DNA of 64,000 bases from Hypomyces perniciosus (lineage: Eukaryota; Ascomycota; Sordariomycetes; Hypocreales; Hypocreaceae). Every line of letters begins with the position of its first letter. Within the stretch, counting starts at the first letter, position 1. Shown piece after piece: positions 35,816 to 47,317 of the stretch. Under the pieces are notes generated by a model. It was not told the origin of the DNA, did not search any database, and worked only from the letters and a program-made list of their open reading frames with translations. The DNA lies in the NCBI GenBank assembly GCA_008477525.1, contig SPDT01000006.1, positions 3,499,501 to 3,563,500 on the forward strand, in the 5' to 3' direction. Both the position numbers and the translations under genes were made by a program.

Positions 35816-36876
35816 ATGGATCCTCCCCTTCATCGAGAGCGCAACCTTGCCGAGCAAGCCGTACTCCGAGCCGTCGTGCTCACCAAAAGAGTCCTCTCTA
35901 GTGTCCAGGAGATCTCCAAAGCGGACGCTTCACCAGTCACAATCGCGGACTTTGCCTCGCAGGCTCTCATTATTTGCGCTATCCATGATGCTTTCCCTGA
36001 GGATGCCTTCGTCGGCGAAGAGGACGCCACAGTGCTCCGCAAAGAGCCAGCCCTGAGAGAGCGGGTTTACCAGCTCGTCTCATCCATCAGCTCAGAGCAC
36101 AAGGGATCCGGGCTGGCGAGCCCGTCGTCTGAGACGGAGATGCTCGACCTGATTAATCTGGGTGGCCGTGGACACGGCGGGCGGAGTGGGCGTTTCTGGG
36201 TCATGGATCCTATAGACGGCACAGCAGCTTTCTTGCGTGGCGAGCAGTACGCCGTCTCTCTGGCGCTGATACAAGACGGCAAGGAAGTCCTCGGCGTGCT
36301 GTGTTTCCCGAACCTCAAACTCAAAGACGGGAGGGTCAGCGAGTCCAGCGTTGATACCGAAGGCCACGGCGTGATGCTCACAGCCGTCAAGGGTCAGGCT
36401 CTGTCATCCGCACGCTCTCAACGAGAGACAGCTCCCACTTGCCGCCATCTCGCCCCCTTGAGAGGCTCACAGCGCCTGCTAACCTAGCGGATCTACACGT
36501 GGTGGACTGCCTGGCGAGCAAATCCTCCCGCCATGACGTTGTCCAGCAACTTACTCAGCAGCTTGGCGCGCAATACCCTGGGACTGACGTATGGTCCTCG
36601 CATGTTCGATATGCGACTTTAATTCTCGGAGGTGGTGACGTTCTTTTGCGAATCCCCTCTGGGCCCGGCGTCAAGTCGTATATCTGGGACCATGCTGGTG
36701 CGCAGTTGATCTACACAGAGATGGGCGGCAAGGTGACGGACTTGGACGGGAAGTCTATAGACTTTGGCGCGGGGAGAGAATTAAACCAGAACCGCGGCAT
36801 GGTTGCTGCAAAGGAGGATATTCATGGGAGAATTCTGCGGTTGACCAGAGAGCTCTTAGGGGAAGGGGTCCCTTGA
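35816..36876 (+). pseudogene. 3'(2'),5'-bisphosphate nucleotidase paralogue with internal frameshift
   Basis: The first frame (35816 to a stop at 36485-36487) and a second frame (to the stop at 36874-36876) together cover one HAL2/MET22-type protein. Seen: ASPVTIADFASQALI (residues 38-52), metal-binding GEEDA (67-71), and DPIDGT (131-136) followed by AAFLRGEQYAVSLAL in frame one; TDVWSSHVRYATLILGGGD, YIWDHAGAQLIYTEMGGKV and DFGAGRELNQNRG in frame two. The frames switch near 36395-36400, where one base is missing relative to the expected KGQG motif. Read through, the product would be about 353 residues, the normal family length. Family knowledge: the enzyme removes the 3' phosphate from PAP and PAPS in sulphate assimilation. 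As it stands the product ends after residue 223 without the aspartate of the WDHAG motif, so it should be inactive. A sequencing error is possible. An intron at 36393-36487 would fit the phase, but would delete conserved residues. Confidence 0.75.
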
Positions 36877-37031
36877 TGCGGACATGATACGTAAATGCGG
36901 ATAGTTACAACATAGGCGACGTTCCTCTTCGTACGAGGTCTATTTTAACCTACATGTTCGTCCCATAGTATCCAACTGCCATTCTAACCCATCAAACTCA
37001 CATCTTTTCATACAATTAATTACATACCATC

Positions 37032-40000
37032 TTACATCAAGCTGCTCCTCCCACCAATCTCCATGCTGCCCTGCCCATCTTTCATCTGTCCGCTTCTCCC
37101 TACGACAAACTCATGGTATATCCTTTGCAGCCTAGCCTTTTCCTCCGTGCCGATACTTGCCCTCGTATTATCCAACGCCTTGATTAGATGAGACCATTCG
37201 ATAACCACCTCCCTTTGGTCCGTCGACTCCTTCGCCAGGGACTCGTCACCACCGGGCCCCTTGCGTGCCTCTTTGGCTTTTCTGCGCGCGAGCCTAATCT
37301 GCTCCAGCTTGGACACGATCGCGGCATTCTCAACGAGCGCCGCAGACCTGCTCTTCGCAGTCGGCTGGTTCGAGGGCGTAGACTCGGTGCCGTAGCGGAA
37401 CTGAACAAAGCTGGGCGCGGATGTGCTTTTGCTCGAGTCCTTGCTGTGCCCAGTAGACGTTGGGGCGCTCACATCTAGGACATCGTGGATAGCCTCGAGT
37501 TGAGCGTTTGAGACCAAAGCCTGAAGATCTGCTCCCGAATAACCTTCTGTTTTGTGCGCGATGGCCGTCAGGGCTTCATCAGACTCGGTCAACTCGCTTG
37601 ATAGCCTGACCTTTTGTAGCATGGCCTTGAGAATGTCCACACGGTCCTCCAATAATGGCAGATCGCAGAGCAGAGATTTATCCAGACGACCAGGACGAAG
37701 CAACGCTGGATCGATGAGGTCTGGGCGTGACGTAGCCGCCAAAACGTATACTCCTGATAAACCCTCTGCGCCATCCATCTGCGTAAGGAGCTGGTTTACC
37801 ACACGGTCCGTCACGCCGGTAGAATCGTGGCCTCTCTTCGGTGCGATTGAGTCAAACTCATCAAAAAAGAGAACACATGGTTTCGCCGCTTGCGCTCTAT
37901 CAAAGAGATCTCTCACGCTCTTCTCGGAGGCACCGATATACTTGTTCAGAATCTCAGGGCCCTTGACGCTGATGAAATTGAGGCCGCATTCACCAGCGAC
38001 GGCACTGGCAAGGAGTGTCTTGCCACAGCCAGGATAGCCGTAAAGCAAAAGACCGGACCGTAGCCGCAAAGGACACTGGGAAAAGATGGGAGCGTATTTG
38101 GTGGGGTATTGTAAAGTTTCAAGTAGAATCTGCCGTGTTTCTTGCAAGCCACCGATGGATTTGAACGTTGTCGTTGAGCTCTGCAGTGAGACATTGCGCA
38201 AAGACGCCGGTGTGAATCCCTTGATAGCCTTGTCAAAGTCGACCCGCCCCAGATGCACTGCGCCAGTCTGACTCTCCGAGGAACCGATTGAGCGGATAAT
38301 GGCCTCGTTCCTTGCTCTTGATATAAAAACGGTCAGATCGCCTGGTAGATATCCATCCGTCAATCCAGCAATGTCGAGAAAGTCGAGATCAGGCTCAAGT
38401 ATGAAGCCGCCGGATCCCCCCTTGGCATTCTCTTGCCCGTTTGAAATGGGCTCATGCCCATGTAACCAATCGTCGCTATCCTCCTCTTCAGTGCCGTCAG
38501 CTGTTGGTGGCCGACTGTCATCGCTGAAATGCCCCTGAATATCTTCACGAGCCATGGCGTCCTGCTTTACAATCGCCTCCATAATTTTTCGCCTTCCATC
38601 TTTGTCTGGGGCTTTCAATTCGATAATTTCTCTGACGACATGGCCACTGACGATGACGTTGTTGAGCGAGTCCTTTCCCTCGGCTGTTGCCAACAACACA
38701 ACACCAGTCTCCCTTGTGCAATATTGCCTGACTATTGAGCGAATAGTTTCGCTAATCTGTCGACTTCGACCATTATCGTTGCCCACTTGAAGTTCTGTCT
38801 CCGCTGGACTTAGTTTATCTATGTCGTCAAGCACAACCAGTGCCTTTCCGCCCAACCTTGCGCCCCAGCTGGCCAACATGAACAGGCGATTCAGCGTCTC
38901 TTTGATTGTGGATATTCTTGTTTCATCAGTTACCAGTTTGCGACAGGAAAAGTATATCGTGTAGAATAATGTGTCTTGACGGAGCTTCTTGGCAAGATAT
39001 CTTGCTATGCACGTCTTTCCTGATCCCATCGTCCCAGTTAGTAAAACTGAAGACATGTGGGCAAGGTGAGATTGCAGATTCTCTAGTAGCGAGTCGATGC
39101 CAACGAGCAAAGAGTCATGGGAAGGCTGCAGCTCGAACAAGTCAGAGTCGGATATCCAAGATGGTCGCGGTACTACTGGCTGAAACTGGATAGGAATCTT
39201 CGCATCTATGCCACCTAACCAAAGAGCGATATCCTTGCTCTGCTCCTGGGACGCAAAGTCCGAGCTGTACTCAAATTTGATCACGCCGCCTTCCCATCCT
39301 TGGGGGGCAGCAAGACCGTCATAAAGCCCAACGACAATACCATCTGTGATCGGCCCTTGGAGTAAACCCTCAGAATCCTTTGCTCCTGAGTATATATGCT
39401 TAAACCGCTTTGCAGACTCTTCCTTCTCAGCCTTAGACTCGCTTCCAAATCTGAGACCTTCACTCGTTTTCGAACCGGCTGCGAAGGGAAAGACTTTGAT
39501 CTGTTGGACATTGCCCCGAGAGAGGGGCTGTGAGGCGGCTTGGATTTTGACAATTCCTCCGACAATGCCTGTGCACCCAAGTGCAGCACAAAGAGGAGAT
39601 GATAACGCCGCAGCCTGGCCGTTTGGCGGATCATCCCAGGGCCTCAATCGGGCTACGATTTTCGACGAGGCGGGTGTAGTGGTAGGGACAGATCCGTCTT
39701 CTGGCTGCGGTTTCTGTAATCCCGCTGGCCTGAGAACATCCACTACGACATAGTTGATGCCCCTGAAGTCATTTGACAAAAGATGTTCACGATCAACCCA
39801 GATGCTCAAGTCCAGCTGGGTCGGCATCTCGTCAAACCACTCACTGCAAGCCGCCCTGTCTATCGCTCGTAGTAGCAACGTAGGCTTTCGCTCCTCTCTC
39901 GTGCTTCGTTTCCGAACGGTCCTGGCCGAGCTGCGCTTCGATTTGGATGTGCTTGCCACGCTGCGATGGTCACTACTACTTTGTGAACTCTTGGGCCTCG

Positions 40001-40746
40001 TCTTGGGTGCGACAATGACCTCCGCATTTGGTGAGAGTTTGACAAAAGCAGAGTCCGCTGCTGGTGTGGGTTCGAGCGACGTAATTTTGATGTTCGCGGT
40101 CGAGGTTGGAGAGAGATGGAGCGTCAATGGATGCGCAGGGATAACGACGTCACCACTTGCTGTGTATGCTGGATTGGGAAGTGCTCGTATTTGGGACTGC
40201 AAGTTCAATTCAAGGAATGTCGCATGTAATTCGATGATCTCCCAGTCTTCAGGGGTCAAAGGCTCGATGTTGATCGTGTGTGCCATCGGCGGGTCGACAT
40301 GGACGGTAGCCATGACCCTCTGTCCATCCGCTAGACCCAGGGTATTTGCGAACGTCGCATCGATCTCGACTAGCTGAACTTCTTGGTCTCGCGATGAGCC
40401 CCTAGAGCTAGCCAAACCGTCGCGCCCAACAAGTTGCGTAGCTTTCCTCTTGCTCGGCATTCCAGTCCATCCCACGAAGACCGATTGCTCCTTGTTCCCG
40501 CCGGCAGCGTGTGCGCTGGAAGGGGGCGCTCGATAGATGAGCTCGACAACGACATTTTGTGCAGGCTATTTGGGCGAATCAGTCAGTCGTAATTGTGATG
40601 GAGGAAACAAGGCTGTGACAATGGCTTACAGTGTTCACATTAACAAGCAATGAAACCAGTGACGTGGGGAGGTTAACAAGACAATTCTTCAAATGCACGA
40701 GAGCCAACTCAGCAGAGGTTGACTGCGCACCCCTTCTAGGACCCAT
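37032..40746 (-). CDS. pex1: Peroxisomal biogenesis AAA+ ATPase Pex1
   Basis: Two exons on the minus strand, 40746..40630 and 40565..37032, joined over a 64-nt intron (GTAAGC...AATAG), encode 1216 residues. Seen: a short first exon (MGPRRGAQSTSAELALVHLK...); a Pex1-type N-terminal domain (FVGWTGMPSKRK, VMATVHVDPPMAHTINIEPL, EDWEIIELHA); a first AAA domain with GTMGSGKT near residue 553; and a second, better conserved AAA domain with GYPGCGKT near 884, FFDEFDSIAPKRG near 937 and the SRH-type ending LLRPGRLDKSLLCDLP. Family knowledge: Pex1 pairs with Pex6 in a ring that pulls ubiquitinated Pex5 out of the peroxisome membrane, so that matrix import can continue. The weak Walker B of the first domain (VLDDID) matches the family, where the second ring does most of the ATP hydrolysis. 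It diverges from MCM7 across 361 bases. Confidence 0.95.
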
Positions 40747-41107
40747 GGTGGGCAGTTTGGAGGAGCTCTGATGCGCAGAAAGTTCACAGAGGATTTGAAA
40801 TGAGAATGAGAGGAAGCATTGGTTTCAAGCTCTCAAAGCCGTTCCGCGTTCCTGGCAATGAGCCGGCGCCAATGCCGAGGCAAGACTCACGTGTCGTTGA
40901 AGGTGCACCGCCACTGTGGCGCGATCGGATACGTACTGTCCTAATTGGCTTTCAGCCTCGCGACGCGCGACGCGTCTAAGTTGGGTCAAGGCTCTCGACC
41001 CTCAGTGGCCCGTCAATTTGTGCATCGCACCTCGAAGCCACCATCTCGTTGCTCCGCACTTTCGTAGGCACATGTTGTCCGTTGATATTCTGGTATAATC
41101 GCACAAG
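40747..41107. promoter_or_regulatory. Divergent promoter region of PEX1 and MCM7
   Basis: 361 bases separate the two outward-pointing start codons. The MCM7-proximal part holds a cluster of GACGCG units ending in ACGCGT. The rest has no strong motif. Confidence 0.65.
40970..40975. promoter_or_regulatory. ACGCGT (MCB-type) element upstream of MCM7
   Basis: The sequence CGACGCGCGACGCGTC (40961-40976) contains two GACGCG units and one perfect ACGCGT, about 135 bases before the MCM7 start. MCB elements bound by MBF drive G1/S transcription of MCM genes in yeasts. Binding here is inferred. Confidence 0.5.
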
Positions 41108-43752
41108 ATGGCACTCCGCGAATTCAAGGCCCCCGTGAACTATGAGAGCCAGCAGAGTGAGTGCGCTATTTGCTTCTGGCGCTGCACCGCTAACCATTTG
41201 GGCCAGAGGCGTTTGAGGGCTTCCTGAAAGACTACAAGACATCGCCTGAGCACACCCTCACGACTGCCCTCGGCAACATTACGATTGACGAAGATGACCT
41301 CAGCGACGACTATGACCCTATGGAGGAAGATAACCAGGCAGGGGATCGCCAGGAGAGGGCCCGCAGGAAAACACCCCAATACAAGTACAAAGACATGCTG
41401 CAACAGCTTGCGAATCGCAAACTTGACGAATTTGCAGTGGAACTAGACGATCTAGCAACGGTAGGCTGACAGCACAAAACTCAATCTGCATATCAGATGC
41501 TAACCTGGTTTAGTGGGAGCAACAAGAAGAAGAAAATCTGAGGCTTGTCGACTCGATTGAGCTGAACACAAAACATTATGTCGAGATCATGTCAAGGGCT
41601 GTGGATAGTGTGATGCCTCAGCCCAATGAAGATGTTAGGTGTGATGCTTCTCAACCAACTTTTACTTGCAGCAAAACTAATTGGAACCCAGCTTCAAGGA
41701 TGATGTTCTCGACGTACTGATGACGCGGCGGGTGGAGAGAAATCGAGATCTCGACGAGTTAGCGGAGCGCGATCCGACCGCTGCAGAAGATAAATTCCCA
41801 GCTGAATTAACTCGGCGGTATACCCTCGTCTTTAAACCTCGATCAGGCACACAGGACAAGGCGTCCAAAGCGCTCGCTGTCCGACACGTTCGAGGTGAAC
41901 ATCTCGGCAACCTCATCACTGTCCGAGCCATTGCCACTCGAGTTTCCGATGTCAAACCTATTGTGCAAGTCAGCGCATACACATGTGACCGATGTGGTTG
42001 CGAAATTTTCCAGCCTGTTTCCGACAAGCACTATGGGCCCTTGACTATGTGTCCCTCCTCGGACTGCAAGAAGAACCAAGCCAAGGGTCAGCTGCACCCG
42101 TCATCCAGAGCGTCCAAGTTTTTGCCATTCCAGGAAGTCAAGGTTCAAGAATTGGCTGAACAGGTACCCATCGGACAGATTCCGCGATCCCTCACAGTCC
42201 ACTGTTTCGGGAGCCTTGTCAGAAAGGTCAACCCTGGCGATGTGGTTGACATTTCCGGCATCTTCTTGCCGACACCTTACACGGGTTTCAAGGCAATGAA
42301 GGCAGGCCTCTTGACTGATACATACCTTGAAGCTCATCATGTCCACCAGCACAAGAAAGCCTACAGTGAAATGATTGTCGACCCTCTGCTGGTTCGGCGA
42401 ATCGAGAGGTACAGACAGTCTGGACAAGTTTACGAGCTTCTTGCCAAGTCCATTGCACCAGAAATCTATGGTCATCTTGATGTGAAGAAAGCCCTGCTCC
42501 TGCTACTCATCGGTGGTGTCACCAAGGAAATGGGCGATGGCATGAAGATTCGTGGTGACATCAACATCTGCATGATGGGAGATCCTGGTGTTGCCAAATC
42601 CCAGCTTTTGAAGTACATCTCCAAGGTCGCCCCTCGTGGCGTATATACCTCTGGCCGTGGAAGCAGTGGTGTTGGTCTCACCGCTGCCGTCATGCGAGAC
42701 CCTGTCACGGATGAAATGGTTCTCGAAGGAGGCGCCCTTGTGCTTGCGGACAACGGTATCTGCTGCATTGATGAGTTTGACAAGATGGACGAAAACGACC
42801 GAACTGCCATCCACGAAGTCATGGAACAGCAGACCATCTCTATTTCCAAGGCGGGCATTTCTACGAGTCTTAACGCACGCACCTCTATCCTGGCCGCGGC
42901 CAACCCTATCTATGGTCGATACAACCCTCGCATTTCACCTGTCGAGAACATCAACCTTCCCGCTGCTCTCCTGTCTCGTTTCGATATCCTCTTCTTACTA
43001 CTTGATACCCCCACTCGTGACATGGACGAGCAGCTTGCCAAGCACGTTACCTTTGTGCATATGAACAGCCGACACCCCGACCTCGGCACCGATAATGTTG
43101 TCTTCAGCCCCCATGAAGTGCGTTCTTACGTCGCCCAGGCTCGGACATATCGACCAGTAGTGCCTGAATCTGTTTCCGAGTACATGATCAAGACCTATGT
43201 CCGCCTACGAGAACAGCAGCAGCGAGCCGAGAAGAAAGGCAAGCAATTCACACACACTACCCCGCGTACCCTACTGGGTGTGGTTCGTCTGGCACAGGCT
43301 CTCGCTCGTCTTCGTTTCAGCAACCAAGTATCACAGGACGACGTGGATGAGGCATTGCGACTCATCGAGGCCAGCAAGGAGAGCTTGAACAACGAAATTG
43401 GCACGGGACGCCGTGGTCTTAATGCTAGCAGTAGAATCTATAACCTCGTCAAGGCCCTGGCAGACTCGGGTGCTTGCCGTCCTGATGATGCTGATGACGA
43501 TGAAGACTTGGGCGTGGAGCTGAGCATGAGAAAGGTCAAAGAGCGGGTGATTGCCAAGGGCTTCACGGAGGATCAGTGGCTGAATGCCTTGGAAGAGTAT
43601 ACCACACTGGATGTGAGTGCCCCGACTGCTGATGCGTTTCGTCTGCGATCTCTAACATTTTCTGTTCCTAGGTTTGGCAAACCGCTGGCGGCGGCTCGAG
43701 GCTGGTCTTTGTTACTGCTGAGGATGATAGGGAAGGTAGCATGGATTTGTAA
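41108..43752 (+). CDS. mcm7: DNA replication licensing factor Mcm7
   Basis: Five exons, 41108..41156, 41207..41460, 41514..41638, 41692..43612 and 43672..43752, encode 809 residues; introns are 50-59 nt. Seen: an N-terminal domain with an acidic stretch ([15 protein letters not shown]); a zinc finger with C241, C244, C263 and C268; the MCM AAA+ domain with Walker A GDPGVAKS (439-446), Walker [10 protein letters not shown], and the arginine finger SRFD; the Mcm7-specific stretch [20 protein letters not shown]; and a C-terminal winged-helix region ending in REGSMDL. Family knowledge: Mcm7 is one of six subunits of the replicative helicase, loaded at origins in G1 and activated with Cdc45 and GINS. 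SLD3 in the same window encodes a factor that delivers Cdc45 to this ring. The terminal exon is short, and the longer open frame that reads through intron 4 is not used, because the joined exon gives the conserved [16 protein letters not shown] ending. Confidence 0.96.
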
Positions 43753-44031
43753 TGAGATGCTGCATTGTTGCTGTGACTAAAATTGATGTATGTGACTCTT
43801 GTAAGTGGTTTGGCGTTTTGGGGAACCTAGGGCATAAGACGAATGCGTATGGCAGATTTAAGCAGCTACTAAAGGAGAAGTACGAAGCAACGAATTTCAT
43901 CTATTGGGAACGAAGTTATTCGCTTCAACGGCCAATTGACAAGGTTGTTTCTCTTCAGATCATATCCCGTCAGATCAGCGTCATTGAGATTCTAAGAGGG
44001 CACAGTATAGTACAGATTATACAGTAGATTT

Positions 44032-45479
44032 TTACATCCTCATGGTCATAAGAGAGGCTCTTTCCATCTCACCTACAATACCATGTCCTCCTAGGGCCCA
44101 CTTCTCTGACACGGTCTGCGAGTTGAGCACACTGCGCAGCATTCCACTTGCTCCCCAGTACTCCATCAACGTTCTCGCCTCATCCCTGGAAAGGCCTTCC
44201 AGCCGGAGGACGTGGCAGTTTTTGAGAGCATCGTACACACGTTGATCATATTTCCGCTCATACGGGTTCGGCTTAGGGATCTCCCGACCGGCCTGGCCTG
44301 CCTCGAGCTGTGAGAGAACGAGCTCTTGTGACGGGTGATGAAGGGTGTTGTTCTCAGATGTTGCGGCAATGATGGCGCCACCGTTAGGGAGCGGGGTCTT
44401 GCCCGACAAGGCATCGACAAACATGCGAACGAGGACAAGTTCATGGGCGTGGACTTCGTTGAAAGAAGGATCGCGGTACTCGCTGACCTTGTTGATGTGA
44501 GCAAGCCCGTCGAGAGCAAGTAAAACCGGGGGTCGGCCTGGTTGGGTGAGCTCGGTCCACAGGGCATTGAGCGTGGGCCATGCGAATTCGCTTTCTTTGG
44601 CACCTAAGACCAGATCGGCGAGAGTTGCGCCTTGCTTCAAGTTGGACAAGCGAGACCAATCTTTCTGGAGTGGTAGTGTTTCTAGAACGGCCTTGTTTGC
44701 CTTGTAGATGTTCTGGAGCAACTTGAGGCAGTATACGGGCTGGGTAAACTGCATCGGTTCTGTATCAGGAATAGGGGAATACTCGGTGTTCCCGTTTGTA
44801 AGATCCTGACCTGCGGCAATGAGTTAAAATTAAACAACAATGGTATCACGGAGCCAGGGCCTTGCCTACCTTCAGGTATATGGATCACCACCCACTGGTT
44901 CAGCAGAGCATAGGACATGGCCTGAAGTAGAGCTAAGCTCTTCCCTGAAAGTCGACTACCCGTCAAGACGCACTTCAGCGCCTCCTTCTTCTCCGCTGAA
45001 GCCTCCAGTTTATGCATCACTTCCACCGTCTCTTTCCTCACCAAGACATGGGGTCTCCGGAACAAGTTCCATGTTTGTGTCGTCTTGAACGCCTCCAACG
45101 CCCGCAACTGATCCACCACCTGGTCGGGAATAGCAAACATCTTGCCATTGCTCTCACTCCTAGCCATAGTCGCCGGCTCCAAGTTCTCAATACCAGGTAC
45201 GGGCAGGGCGCTGTTGTTGCTGAGCTGGATTCGTTTCCGAAACGCCTTGCGCTCTCCGGTATTGGGCTTCTTAACGGCTACGATTGTGGCCTTCTTCTTG
45301 TACGTCTTCTTTGTTTTCTTTGGCAGATCTCTGCGGCTCTTTATCGGCGGGGGAGCCGCTGAGGCAGCCAGGAAGCCGCTTGTAGAGAAAGAGGCGACTG
45401 AGAGAATGATGGGCTGGATTCGTGGTGCGACAGGAATCGTCGGCCTTATAAGGCTCCGTAAAGAATGTACGGAGGCCAT
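44032..45479 (-). CDS. rsm23: Mitochondrial small ribosomal subunit protein Rsm23 (mS29/DAP3)
   Basis: Two exons on the minus strand, 45479..44870 and 44810..44032, joined over a 59-nt intron (GTAGGC...CGCAG), encode 462 residues. Seen: a mitochondrial presequence (residues 1-45; Arg, Ser and Ala rich, no acidic residue); a lysine-rich linker (RRDLPKKTKKTYKKK); then a P-loop GSRLSGKS (174-181), and the stretch VLLALDGLAHINKVSEYRD that forms the Walker B-like part. Family knowledge: mS29 is the GTP-binding protein of the mitoribosomal small subunit, known in animals as DAP3. It diverges from RRS1 over 430 bases. The other frames in this region are shadows. Confidence 0.93.
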
Positions 45480-45909
45480 GATTCTGCCTCGGAAGGATTT
45501 GCGGATATCTCTGACTTTTATTCAATCGCAAGACTTTGTCGCAGCCGCATTGGGGCCGAATTGCGGCGGCCGTATTCGCAATTGTCCTCGTTGGAGCGCC
45601 GAGTCGTCGACCAAAAATCTCGAAAGTGTCCCAGTGATCGGTACACTATTATAGAACGTCGGGAGCCGACATGCAGTGCGTTACCATTGGTGGTGAGCCG
45701 GAAAATCTCTGCCCGTTGATCCGATACAGCTACTGAGCTGCTCTTATCGATCAAAAAAATGAGAGATTGTCGCAGAAAGTTCACTCTAGGAACATAGCAG
45801 CCTTTTGTTGCGCCGCCAACATTTTCAAAACCGAAAACGTGAAGCGCCTTTCAAATCAATTCAGTTCTTCGCAATTCACCCGTAAACCAAGTCATCAACC
45901 ATATCAGCC
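45480..45909. promoter_or_regulatory. Divergent promoter region of RSM23 and RRS1
   Basis: 430 bases between outward-pointing start codons of a mitochondrial ribosomal protein gene and a nucleolar ribosome assembly gene. No strong known motif was found by eye; AT-rich tracts lie in the RRS1-proximal half. Confidence 0.6.
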
Positions 45910-46506
45910 ATGTCAATTCTCAATTCGAAACCGAAACTGCCTGTGGTGGTTGAAAAGCCAACGCCTTATACCTTCGATCTCGGCCATCTTCTCGCAGAGG
46001 ACCCAAATCCTGTCACCCTGGACCACAACTCTCTCGAGCAATCTCTCGCCGAAATCGCCCGCGATGGCGCCCAATCCCTCATCAACCAACTTCTCACCAC
46101 ATGCCCTCTCAAATCCACCACTGACGGCGTTCTGCTGACGCTCCCTCCACCTACCACACGGCTCCCACGCGAGAAGCCCGTACCACAGCCTAAACCCCCG
46201 ACCAAGTGGGAGCGCTTCGCCGCCAAGAAGGGCATCAAGCCCAAGATGAGAGAGCAGCGCAGAAACCTGGCATTCGATGAGGAGAGCGGCGAGTGGAAGA
46301 GGAAATGGGGTTATCAGGGCCTGAACAAGAAGGGCGAGAATGACTGGCTAGTCGAGATCGACCCCAAGAAGGAAGCCGAGAGGAAAGAAGGCACTAGCAT
46401 AAGGGGAGATGGAAGAAGAGAGCGGAAAGAGAGGATCAAGCGTAATGAGAGGATGATGAGGGAAAACGAGCGGGACGCTGCAGACAAAATGGGAAAAAAG
46501 GCTTGA
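45910..46506 (+). CDS. rrs1: Ribosome biogenesis regulatory protein Rrs1
   Basis: Single exon, 198 residues, close to the yeast length of about 203. Seen: the conserved N-terminal half (PYTFDLGHLLAEDPNP, then the ALINQLL-like SLINQLLTTCPL); the core PTKWERFAAKKGIKPK followed by the basic R-E-Q-R-R-N-L block; DEESGEWKRKWGYQ; and a highly charged Lys/Arg/Glu-rich C-terminus. Family knowledge: Rrs1 with Rpf2 brings the 5S RNP (5S rRNA, uL18, uL5) into pre-60S particles in the nucleolus, and is essential in yeast. The start codon is the first ATG after an AT-rich leader, and the N-terminus MSILNSKPKLPVVVEKPTPY is typical. Confidence 0.94.
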   Translation: MSILNSKPKLPVVVEKPTPYTFDLGHLLAEDPNPVTLDHNSLEQSLAEIARDGAQSLINQLLTTCPLKSTTDGVLLTLPPPTTRLPREKPVPQPKPPTKWERFAAKKGIKPKMREQRRNLAFDEESGEWKRKWGYQGLNKKGENDWLVEIDPKKEAERKEGTSIRGDGRRERKERIKRNERMMRENERDAADKMGKKA

Positions 46507-47317
46507 GGGGCTAGAAAGATTGTACTGAGACGAAGTTAGCCATGCGCTTTTAAGTATGGCCACGGCGTTCTGGGCATGGCGTTTTGGGTCAAAATACAAA
46601 AATCGATATTATCCTGTGTCACTTAAACATCGGAAAGCTCGTATGATAGAAACATGTTATCCATTTTCGCCATTGTACCGAGTCCATACCTGTGCCAGCC
46701 CCCCCTCTCGGTCCAATGACGCTCAACTCCATATTATATCCCCTGTACATCCTCCTTTATCGTACAACGGCGCCATCTGAGGCTCCATAGTCACCAAATA
46801 TCAATCAAAGACAAATGTCGCGTTATAATGCATCCAGGTTCTTGCGTGGCCTCTCCACGCGTGCCTCTATACCAGCGTTTCTAACAAAAAGGCACACAAC
46901 TGCGCCCTTCATTGCGTTGATATTCAACGCTCTTTTTGAGCGGGAGGCAAACAAAGAGAAGACATCATTCGATGTTAATGCAACAAACTCCGGAGAAACT
47001 GAGTGAGATTTAAAAGGCCATCCTGTGATCCTTCATAACAGGTAAACCAAACTGTAGGCACATAAAACTCGTTTGTCGTTTGCTTTAGACGAGAACTGTG
47101 TGCGTTCCAAAAGCAAATCGCCCTCCCTCACTCTTCAAGATTTAGTCTGTCGGAGCTACTCCAGCGACGAAAATAGGGCGTTAGATTCAGAAAAGTGAAA
47201 CGAAAACAAGTCGTAAACAGCGTGATATCGTAAATCGGTCAATCACAAATACTGGGGTATCGTTGCCGAAGAGAAAGACTTATTGAAATCGAGCTAGTCA
47301 ATCCACCATTCGGCTCC
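46507..47317. other. Convergent intergenic region, RRS1 and RhoGAP gene
   Basis: About 810 bases between two facing stop codons. A 63-codon frame at 46815-47006 has no homology that I recognise. The rest looks like 3' UTRs and spacer. Confidence 0.6.

Noticed and set aside
36393..36487. A 95-nt intron that would repair the nucleotidase frame
   Set aside because: The phase fits, but the donor is GTCAGG, the branch-like TGCTAAC is only a few bases from the acceptor, and the skipped part encodes the expected family stretch in the second frame. A one-base deletion explains the data better, although RNA evidence could overturn this.
39754..40377. 207-codon plus-strand open frame
   Set aside because: Antisense to PEX1 exon 2, with no recognisable content.
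46815..47006. 63-codon plus-strand open frame between RRS1 and the RhoGAP gene
   Set aside because: The start looks a little like a mitochondrial presequence, but no downstream domain or splice partner follows, so it is not supported.
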